From Chloroflexota bacterium (lineage in GTDB: Bacteria; Chloroflexota; Anaerolineae; Aggregatilineales; Phototrophicaceae), in contig JAPOOU010000050.1 of assembly GCA_026713245.1 (NCBI GenBank), positions 1 to 33,617 of the forward strand: a stretch of DNA of 33,617 nt. The letters are read 5' to 3'. The notes beneath the pieces are model-generated. The model had not been told where the DNA came from and searched no databases. It worked only from the letters and a program-made list of their open reading frames with translations. The position numbers and the translations under genes were made by a program. Position 1 is the stretch's first letter, and each line of letters opens with the position of its first letter. Positions 15,037-21,513 of the stretch are shown here, piece after piece.

Positions 15037-15066
15037 TTGACAGAACACAGCCAGAAGTTTTACGAT
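15037..15066 (+). promoter_or_regulatory. Promoter of DUF2335 module 3
   Basis: TTGACA (15037-15042), 18 bases, TACGAT (15061-15066), starting right at the edge of remnant E. It mirrors the module 1 promoter in box sequence and spacing, which suggests the promoter travels with the module. Confidence 0.6.
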
Positions 15067-15115
15067 ATAAGCGATATAGTACAGGCTACACGATATTCCT
15101 ACTCGGTGAGGAAAC

Positions 15116-15352
15116 ATGGCATACGACAGACGTAAGATCGCCAACTCATTCTATCTGCCGAAGTATCCGCTATTGAGCGGTTTTGCCAGCTTGATGGATT
15201 TTACTGGTTCTCACCGACGCTATCTGGAAAAGCAGATCCTAGAACGATCAGATGCAGACGCTATGCGTGCCGATTGGGAAGCGGTGGGAGAAGACCTTTG
15301 GTGGGCAATTGGCGAGTATGAGAAAAAGCGCAAAGAAAGAGACAGTGAGTGA
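15116..15352 (+). CDS. Small protein partner of DUF2335, module 3
   Basis: A 78-residue protein very similar to the module 1 partner: it shares RKIANSF-x-LPK, LSG, a MDFTGS/LDFTGS segment, the KQIL-x-RSDA-x-x-MRADWEAVG block and a LWWAI tail. It differs mainly in the last ten residues (KKRKERDSE). The ATG at 15116 has GAGG seven bases upstream. A 4-base GTGA overlap joins it to the DUF2335 frame. The close match to module 1 contrasts with the diverged module 2, so modules 1 and 3 are the more recent relatives. Confidence 0.75.
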   Translation: MAYDRRKIANSFYLPKYPLLSGFASLMDFTGSHRRYLEKQILERSDADAMRADWEAVGEDLWWAIGEYEKKRKERDSE

Positions 15353-15810
15353 GCGGCGCGGACGCCCCGATGTCTGATTCGCCTGGCAATGATAATCCTC
15401 CGTCGGACCTTCCCGAATTACCGAAATTTCTTGAAGACCTTCCCGCAGCACAACGCGAAGAGTTGACTCAATATGCCAGCGAGATGTCGTATATCGGGCA
15501 TTTTTCTGGTCCCATACCGCCGCCGAGTGTGCTGGCACAGTACGATCAAGAGGTGCAACGAATCATTGTAGACGAGTCTGTCCAGTGAGGACAACGCAGG
15601 ATGGCTTTGGAAGAGCGCGTGTTAGATGCTTCAATTCAGCAAGAAAAACTGGGGATGTGGCTTGGCTTTGTCTTAGCAGTCTCCATGATCATTTGCGGTA
15701 CGGCGGTGATTTTGTCAGGTTCGAGTGTTGAGGGTCTTGTCCTGATAGCGGCTGATGTATTGGCAATTTCGATCGTTTACGTTCAAGATCGTCGCAATCG
15801 TGGAGAGTAA
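15349..15810 (+). pseudogene. DUF2335 gene of module 3, interrupted by an in-frame TGA
   Basis: Read through, this frame encodes a protein like that of module 1: LPAAQREELTQYASEM, SGPIPPPSVLAQYDQEVQRIIVDE, then ERVLDASIQQEKLGMWLGF and two transmembrane helices ending in VQDRRNRGE. A TGA at 15586-15588 falls in frame, at the place where module 1 has a histidine codon (AQHGQHR against VQ-stop-GQRR), and no frameshift is involved. Product as written would be a 79-residue soluble piece. An ATG at 15601, preceded by GAGGACAACGCAGG, could restart a 69-residue membrane piece. TGA is used as a normal stop elsewhere in the window, so recoding is unlikely. A nonsense mutation is the simplest explanation; a split but working gene remains possible. 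Confidence 0.75.
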
Positions 15811-15837
15811 CCGGCGCCTTTCAAAGGAGCACAGCCT

Positions 15838-16761
15838 CTAACCCGCCCGCAACTGCCGCGTTAGCAAGCCTATCACCAGCCGAATCAACGCAAGCGGAAT
15901 CAGCACCGGCATCAGCAACTCGGCAAGCACGGTTGACCCCACCGCCACCGCCAGCCGAAGATTGGCGACATCAAGCGTCAGTTCCGTCGCGTCCTTTGCC
16001 GCGTCCAGCGCCGCAGCCAGGAAGTCGATATTCAATTGCTGCAGCATGATCATGAGCAGGAAATAGAAGGCGACAAAAGCCACCGACGAAGTCATGGCGA
16101 TGCTGCGGAAGGGCACAAATGCCCCAATGCCCACGCCAACCATGCCGAACATCAAGGGTTCCAGCACCAGCCGCAGCATGGACACCAGCGTCATGGCGAT
16201 GATCAGCAAGTATGTGACCGGTCCCGATTCGCGCAAGGGGAACAAGCCGGCGTAATGCATGATGATCAGCGGCGGGCCAAATATCGCCGCGCCTTGCACG
16301 ATCAGGATCAAGTCGTCCATCTTGCGCCAGAGCGAAGCGGCCACCTTGCCCAAAAAGATCTGATCCAGCGACATCGGCGTCGACATCAATAGCTGCATCG
16401 TGTTGTTGCGGATTTCATCGGCCATGGCCGAGGCCGAATTGGCAGCCACGGAAAAGAGCGCGCGCAGGTAGAAAATCATGCCCACCGGAATGACCAGCAC
16501 AGATACCACGATCACCGTGGTCGCCAGGTCCGTGATGAAGGGGAAGAAGATGCCCAGCAGCAGCGCGGATAGCCAGAAGCCGCAGATATAAATGATAGGC
16601 TCGAACTCCGGCGGCAAGGTGCGCCAGTATAAACCCAAATGACGCCGCACTATAGGATTGGTCGCCCGCGCCCAATAAGGCAAGTTCTCCATGGGCGAGC
16701 GATCGTCAGATGATCTGATTCTGTCGATGGCGCGTTGTCGTGGTGTCGCGTCTGCGGTCAT
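15838..16761 (-). CDS. ABC-2-like membrane permease
   Basis: A 307-residue membrane protein with about six hydrophobic segments (among them YICGFWLSALLLGIFFPFI, TTVIVVSVLVIPVGMIFYL and FVAFYFLLMIMLQQL). A soluble N-terminus of about 50 residues precedes them. The segment MADEIRNNTMQLLMSTPMSL, with its STPMS turn leading to KVAASLW, resembles the coupling region of ABC-2 type permeases (T-x-L-L-x-T-P-x-S). No ATPase gene is adjacent. It lies 16 bases after the Uma2 gene on the same strand. The last ~17 codons have a diverged duplicate (remnant E) beyond DUF2335 module 3. The start at 16761 lacks a clear ribosome binding site; ATG at 16692 is an alternative. Confidence 0.7.
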   Translation of the reverse strand: MTADATPRQRAIDRIRSSDDRSPMENLPYWARATNPIVRRHLGLYWRTLPPEFEPIIYICGFWLSALLLGIFFPFITDLATTVIVVSVLVIPVGMIFYLRALFSVAANSASAMADEIRNNTMQLLMSTPMSLDQIFLGKVAASLWRKMDDLILIVQGAAIFGPPLIIMHYAGLFPLRESGPVTYLLIIAMTLVSMLRLVLEPLMFGMVGVGIGAFVPFRSIAMTSSVAFVAFYFLLMIMLQQLNIDFLAAALDAAKDATELTLDVANLRLAVAVGSTVLAELLMPVLIPLALIRLVIGLLTRQLRAG

Positions 16762-16777
16762 GGTGTTCTATTTTGCG

Positions 16778-17506
16778 TTAAGGGAAGCTGATGGCGCGAT
16801 AGATCGCCGCCAGCGCCAAGTCGCAGCCCAAGCCTTGCAGGCGCGCGATGTCTTCCATGCCGTCGAAAGTCTGCTGGAGCCAACCGTCCTCGCGGCGCGT
16901 GTACAAATCGACATGGACGCGATGCTGGTCAATAACGAGATAGGCCTGCAAGGACGCAATCGCGCGATAGAAGGCGCGCTTTTCGACGCGGTCATAATCG
17001 AAGGACGCCGGCGATGTCACTTCGACCGCCACAACCGGATTGAGCAAAGTGGTATCGTTGTCCTCCAGTTGCGGCTGGCCACGTACCACGCTCACATCCG
17101 GGTAGACATAGCGGCTTTCGCCGACCTTGACGCTCATGTCGCTGTTTAGAATCTCAAATAGCGTATCATCCAATTGCGGCAGCAGAGCGCGAAAAACATT
17201 TACCTTGATTTTGCTGTGATGAAACGTTCCGCCGGTCATGTCGTAAATGATTCCATCAATGAATTCATGCTTGAACTCGCTCTCCGCTTCAAAGGCGAGA
17301 TACTCGTCAACAGTGAACAAATGCGGCATCGGGCGCCCCGGCACATAGTCGGGGTGAACGGGCGCATCCGGATATGGATCGCCCCAATCATAGATGACGC
17401 CATCAATGAACTCGTGCTTAAACTCGCTTCTTTCCTCAAAAGCGAGGTATTCTTCGACGGTAAATAAATGGGGATGGGGGAAGCTACCCACGCGTTCTAT
17501 TGCCAT
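16778..17506 (-). CDS. Uma2-family putative endonuclease with duplicated N-terminus
   Basis: A 242-residue member of the Uma2 (DUF820) family, a PD-(D/E)xK-type fold. Catalytic positions are D137 in YVYPDVSVV and E162 in VAVEVTSP, with KHEFIDGIIYDMTGG as the usual N-terminal block. Unusually that block occurs twice: residues 12-40 and 61-89 are 25/29 identical (PHLFTVEEYLAFE and PHLFTVDEYLAFE, both running on to FKHEFIDG). The spacer (41-60) is rich in Pro and Asp. Family members are usually ~190 residues, so the extra ~50 residues are the duplication. The start ATG at 17506 has GAGG upstream. The biological role of Uma2 proteins, often present in many copies in Chloroflexota and Cyanobacteria, is not established. 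Confidence 0.88.
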   Translation of the reverse strand: MAIERVGSFPHPHLFTVEEYLAFEERSEFKHEFIDGVIYDWGDPYPDAPVHPDYVPGRPMPHLFTVDEYLAFEAESEFKHEFIDGIIYDMTGGTFHHSKIKVNVFRALLPQLDDTLFEILNSDMSVKVGESRYVYPDVSVVRGQPQLEDNDTTLLNPVVAVEVTSPASFDYDRVEKRAFYRAIASLQAYLVIDQHRVHVDLYTRREDGWLQQTFDGMEDIARLQGLGCDLALAAIYRAISFP

Positions 17507-17657
17507 TTTCGAGCCTCAGCCTTACCGCGTTCCACGACATTATATCACGAACCTACGGCTTCCCAAATCAGCGCCCGTCAAACGGGATGGCATCCATACG
17601 GTGACCTCTTCACGCTGTTATGGTACAACTATGGGCAGATTCGCGAGTGAGATTCCG

Positions 17658-18812
17658 ATGCGTGTAGCCATCATAACCGAGACCTTCCTGCCCAAGGTTG
17701 ATGGTATCGTCAAAGTGACCTGCCTGCTGCTGGATCACCTGTCCAGGCGCGGCGTCGAAGCGCTGATCATCGCGCCGCGCTATGGGGACAGCCGGCGCTA
17801 CAAGGACGTGCCGATCCGAAGTTTGCCCAGCCTGTCCCTGCCACTTTATCCCGAAGCGCGCCTCGGTTTTGCCACGCTTGCGCTCTTCCGCGATTTGGCA
17901 GCCTTCAATCCCGATGTCGCACATCTATTCCACCCGGTAATGACCGGCATCCCGGCCATGGGCATGCTTAAGTGGATGGGCATCCCGACCGTAACCTCCT
18001 TTCATCTCGACTATGCGCGACTGGCCAAGCAATTCAGAATTGGTCTTTTTGATCTTGGCTTTACGCGGCCAATCATAGACGAATTGACCAAGACTATCTT
18101 CAATTGGTCGGACTCCAGCCTGGCGCCTTCCAGACTGGTGCAAAGCCAAATGCAAAAGCTGGGCATCGGCAATGTCGGTTTGTGGCGCCGCGGCGTTGAT
18201 GCCCAGACCTTCCACCCCGGCTTCCGCTCGCCGGCGATGCGCGCCGAGATGACGCGCGGCAACCCGGATGAAACGGTGCTGATCTACGTCGGACGGCTTT
18301 CCGACGAGAAGCAGATCGAGCATATACGCCCCGTGCTGGAGAGCCTGCCACGAACGCGGCTGGTCTTGGTCGGCGATGGACCGGCGCGCCAGGCCCTGGA
18401 AGGCGCCTTCGCCGGCCTGCCCGTCACATTTATGGGATATTTGCGCGGCGAAAGACTGTCGCAAGCCTATGCCAGCGCCGACATTTTTGTCTTCCCATCG
18501 CGCCTGGAAACCTTTGGCCTGGTCGTCATTGAAGCGATGGCTGCCGGACTGCCGGTTGTCGCTTCGCGTGTTGGCGGGGTCAGCGATATCGTGACTGAGG
18601 GCGAAACCGGTTACACATTCGAAAGTGGTGATTCCGGCGCGCTGACGGAAGGCATCGTCAAGATCGCCGGCAACCGGGACATCATGACGTCCATGGGCGC
18701 CCAGGCCCGCGCCTATGCCGAAACGCAGTCCTGGGACGCCATCATGGACGAGGTGATTGAACTCTACGCCGCGTTGATCGCCGAGAAGCGGGAGCGGGTG
18801 ATCGCGCCCTAG
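17658..18812 (+). CDS. Family 4 glycosyltransferase
   Basis: A 384-residue GT-B fold glycosyltransferase. The N-terminal Rossmann domain opens MRVAIITETFLPKVDGIVKV with the G-x-x-x-V acceptor loop, and the C-terminal donor-binding domain shows YVGRLSDEKQIE and LVGDGPARQALE. The E-x7-E catalytic/donor motif (ETFGLVVIEAMAAGLPVVAS) follows. It resembles the SqdX/MgtA-like group that glycosylates lipids (sulfoquinovosyl or mannosyl/glucosyl diacylglycerol), but the substrate is unproven. It is cytoplasmic, probably membrane-associated. I chose ATG at 17658; an in-frame ATG at 17631 would add nine residues, and upstream frame-open sequence to 17394 overlaps the Uma2 gene. The end overlaps the convergent phosphatase gene by four bases. 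Confidence 0.9.
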   Translation: MRVAIITETFLPKVDGIVKVTCLLLDHLSRRGVEALIIAPRYGDSRRYKDVPIRSLPSLSLPLYPEARLGFATLALFRDLAAFNPDVAHLFHPVMTGIPAMGMLKWMGIPTVTSFHLDYARLAKQFRIGLFDLGFTRPIIDELTKTIFNWSDSSLAPSRLVQSQMQKLGIGNVGLWRRGVDAQTFHPGFRSPAMRAEMTRGNPDETVLIYVGRLSDEKQIEHIRPVLESLPRTRLVLVGDGPARQALEGAFAGLPVTFMGYLRGERLSQAYASADIFVFPSRLETFGLVVIEAMAAGLPVVASRVGGVSDIVTEGETGYTFESGDSGALTEGIVKIAGNRDIMTSMGAQARAYAETQSWDAIMDEVIELYAALIAEKRERVIAP

Positions 18813-19759
18813 CCCGCCATCACCTGTCCCACAGCCGCAACCACGCGCTCGTGATGCTGCCCGTTGCTGACGATCATGCCCGGGTTCGGCAGCGACTCTC
18901 CTTGTGAAAAGTCGAGCGGGCTCCCGTCCAGGTCGGTCACCATGCCGCCCGCGCCCTGCACCAGGCCCACGCCCGCCACATGATCCCAGATCTTGTGCCG
19001 GTAGGCGCTGCCCTCGCGCGGCAAGCGCATGTAAAGATCGGCATCGCCACAGGCGACCAGCGCGTACTTTTCCATGCTGTCCAACTCCAGGATCCGCACG
19101 TCGCCCAAGCCGGCCAATTGCCGCGCGCGTCCCATGCGCGATTTGCTGGCATGCGCCCGCTCGTAACTCTGCACGGCGATGAAGTCGCCGGCGTCGCGCC
19201 GCGCGGACACGCTAACGCGCTCGCCGCCGCCAGCAGCGATCGGCGCCCGCCAGGTAGCGCCGTTTTCCGTATAGAAGAGGGCCCCCTCGCCTTCGGCATA
19301 GCCCGGCGCGGCGACAATGCCGCCCGCTACCTGTCCGTCCACCAGGGCGCCGCAGGCGATGGCATAATGCCGCAGCGCGATGAAGCCTTTGGTACCGTCA
19401 ATGGGATCGATTACCCAGGTGCGTTTTGTCGCCCTTCCCTTGCCGTGCTCCAGCCAGTCGACCACGTCCCGCTCGCTGAGGGCGCTACCCAGCACATCCT
19501 CGAGCAGCGCGAGCACCTGCGACCGCTGCTCAGCCGAAAGCAATTGCAGAAACTGCTCGCCCGACTCTTCGGAGACGACGCCATCGTCCGGGAAATGCCT
19601 CATTAGCGCGCGGCAGATGATCGCTTGCGAGCCGTAATCGGCGATGGTGACCGGCTCTTTATGATCGCCCGTGGACTTGGTATTGGCGATCAGATAGTGT
19701 TCTTGTACGCGGCGGCAGAGCTTCACGGCGTCGCGTACGGCAGCGCGTATCGTTTGCAT
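18809..19759 (-). CDS. Inositol-monophosphatase-fold phosphatase, HAL2/CysQ-like
   Basis: A 316-residue member of the Li+-sensitive, Mg2+-dependent phosphatase superfamily. Metal-binding motifs are seen: VVSEESG (E64/E65), WVIDPIDGTKGF (D118, D121) and KIWDHVAGVGLVQGAGG near residue 262. The longer spacer between the first two motifs and the overall length fit 3'(2'),5'-bisphosphate nucleotidases, which turn PAP into AMP, better than inositol monophosphatases; that assignment is inference. No signal peptide is present. Its stop overlaps that of the convergent glycosyltransferase gene. The ATG at 19759 has only a weak ribosome binding site. Confidence 0.85.
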   Translation of the reverse strand: MQTIRAAVRDAVKLCRRVQEHYLIANTKSTGDHKEPVTIADYGSQAIICRALMRHFPDDGVVSEESGEQFLQLLSAEQRSQVLALLEDVLGSALSERDVVDWLEHGKGRATKRTWVIDPIDGTKGFIALRHYAIACGALVDGQVAGGIVAAPGYAEGEGALFYTENGATWRAPIAAGGGERVSVSARRDAGDFIAVQSYERAHASKSRMGRARQLAGLGDVRILELDSMEKYALVACGDADLYMRLPREGSAYRHKIWDHVAGVGLVQGAGGMVTDLDGSPLDFSQGESLPNPGMIVSNGQHHERVVAAVGQVMAG

Positions 19760-19860
19760 GATTGATTCCAGCAGGTTTACACAAGGCAGTTACGATCATA
19801 GACCGATTCGGCGGCAATTGACAACGGCGATCTCTCCAGCATTTACACGCCTGGGCGCCC

Positions 19861-21225
19861 TCAGTTAAACAGGTTAGACAGCTCAAAGGACAGGCAGTGC
19901 CAGTGGAGGCGCAGATTATCGCCAACGCGCCAGTTATGTGACCAGGGAACCCGCTCCGCGCCCCAAGCCGAAGCGCCGATCATACTCGACCAGACGTCTT
20001 CATCGCTCCAACGCCAGAGCAAGCCGCCGGGTCCCATGCCGCTGTGCAAGGCGAATTGGATGCTGAATGTCCCCTCCTTCGGCAGCGGCGGTCCTGTCCA
20101 GCGATGCGGACTGCGATTCGCCCTGGGACTGAGCAGCGCGGTCAGGCGATTATCGACGCCGCTGGCGCCTAGCCAAAACCAGGGCAAAGCGTCGTCTTTC
20201 GCGTCCGCGCGCAAGATCATCCGGGCAGCGCCCTCAGCCGTCGCGGACAGCTCCCCGCTGATCTCCCAAACAATAAGCTGCGCCTTGTCAAGCCGCTGGA
20301 GGCAGTTCGCCGGCAGCGACCGAGCCGCGACGGGACTGAAGGGCTCCCAGCATTGGGACGAGGATAAGCGCCAGGGCCAGGACAGCCGCTCCCGGACTTG
20401 TCCGGCGCGATCCAGCACTTGATAACGCAGACCGAAACTATCCAGCGCCGCCTGCACGAAGTGCAGATATTCATCTTCAGGAGGCATGCGATGCGCCGTG
20501 CCCGCGCCCGCGCTGCAAATCTGTAATACACCGCCGTGAACTTGCACGTCAAAGGCCAGGATATGGCTGCATACATAAGCGAGCGCCCCGTGCCGCGTCA
20601 GCGCGTCCCAGAAGCGTCGGCCGTTGTCGCGCTCCAGATTGCGTTGGTAGTCGCCGGCATAGCCATTCACTGTCCATACCGGATGATGACCGAAGACCAG
20701 TTTGTGCCCGGCATCGGCGTTTTGCGCCAGCGTCGCTTCTAGCCATTCGGTTTCCACCGTGCCTTCGCCGCCCGTGCCTGACCACAAGGTATTGACAAAG
20801 ATCATCAGCAGGTCGCCGCGCCTCACGAAATAAGACAAGCCGCGTTGATCGGGCGGTCCATTTTGTGGCTGATGCGCCATTGTCTCGCGGAAAACCGACT
20901 CGCTCATGCGGTCGTAAACCGTGTGATTGCCGCTGGTGTGATATATGGGCACAGCATCGCGATCGAGCCAGGACAATTCCGTTTCAAAAAAGTAAGACCA
21001 TAGATCGCGCAGTCTTTCGCGATCATTCGTCAAACCCATGATCTCGTCGCCGGGGAAACAGATAAATTGCGGCGCTTGATCAAAAGCCGCTATCAGATCG
21101 TTGAGTCGTCGAAAGTTCTGTTCGTGGAGCGCCCCTGGCAGGCCCGAACAACTGTCGCTGTATATAACGAAGTGATGTCCGCCTTCGCCCGCCTTGATTG
21201 TTGGTATGGATGAACGCTCTGGCAT
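19861..21225 (-). CDS. Calcineurin-like metallophosphoesterase
   Basis: A 454-residue protein. The N-terminal half is a metallophosphoesterase: IYSDSCSG (D24, in place of the common D-x-H), CFPGDEIMG, TSGNHTVYD and KLVFGHHPVW supply the metal and active-site ligands. The C-terminal half (from about residue 270) is not recognised and looks beta-rich with many tryptophans. There is no signal peptide. The start is the ATG at 21225, with GGAGGGG upstream; the frame stays open to 21345, but the extra part is the dispersed repeat copy 3 and has no ribosome binding site. It is divergent from the ABC exporter operon and shares its upstream region. Confidence 0.82.
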   Translation of the reverse strand: MPERSSIPTIKAGEGGHHFVIYSDSCSGLPGALHEQNFRRLNDLIAAFDQAPQFICFPGDEIMGLTNDRERLRDLWSYFFETELSWLDRDAVPIYHTSGNHTVYDRMSESVFRETMAHQPQNGPPDQRGLSYFVRRGDLLMIFVNTLWSGTGGEGTVETEWLEATLAQNADAGHKLVFGHHPVWTVNGYAGDYQRNLERDNGRRFWDALTRHGALAYVCSHILAFDVQVHGGVLQICSAGAGTAHRMPPEDEYLHFVQAALDSFGLRYQVLDRAGQVRERLSWPWRLSSSQCWEPFSPVAARSLPANCLQRLDKAQLIVWEISGELSATAEGAARMILRADAKDDALPWFWLGASGVDNRLTALLSPRANRSPHRWTGPPLPKEGTFSIQFALHSGMGPGGLLWRWSDEDVWSSMIGASAWGAERVPWSHNWRVGDNLRLHWHCLSFELSNLFN

Positions 21226-21330
21226 CGTGCCCCTCCGAAGGCGAGATTTGCCCGCCCACCGCCTTGCGATTATAGTGCATATCTCTCGCTGGAGCAGTGT
21301 AGCCCTTGCCTTCGGCGCTCTTTTTCTATA

Positions 21331-21410
21331 CACCGCGTCGCTCATTCGGCGAGAAAGCCAATATTTTTTCGTGTTTGCGCGGCAAGCCTTTTCGCTGCCG
21401 CCGAGCGGCT
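21331..21410 (+). repeat. Dispersed ~75-bp intergenic repeat, copy 3
   Basis: Starts with ccgcgtcgctcattcggcg and ends with ttttcgctgccgccgagcgg ct, matching copies 1 and 2. The last 23 bases are identical to copy 1. It lies in the divergent promoter region between the phosphoesterase gene and the ABC exporter. Confidence 0.7.
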
Positions 21411-21433
21411 GTTTGACTTTGCCATCATTACCC

Positions 21434-21462
21434 TTACCAGGCGAGATAGACTCGTGTATAAT
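21434..21462 (+). promoter_or_regulatory. Promoter of the ABC exporter operon
   Basis: TTACCA (21434-21439), a 17-base spacer and a perfect TATAAT (21457-21462). Transcription would begin near 21469, which rules out the GTG at 21454 as a start codon and supports initiation further downstream. Confidence 0.65.
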
Positions 21463-21513
21463 GGTCGGTCCTTGAACTATTGTTCTGGCCAGCAGATGTC
21501 ACAGGAGTTCACA

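Noticed and set aside
15586..15588. TGA read as an amino acid (recoding)
   Set aside because: TGA ends several other genes normally (e.g. the MalG-type permease, the PHP gene), and no selenocysteine-type structure is visible after it.
21226..21345. N-terminal extension of the phosphoesterase gene to 21345
   Set aside because: It translates the dispersed repeat; the good ribosome binding site is before the ATG at 21225.
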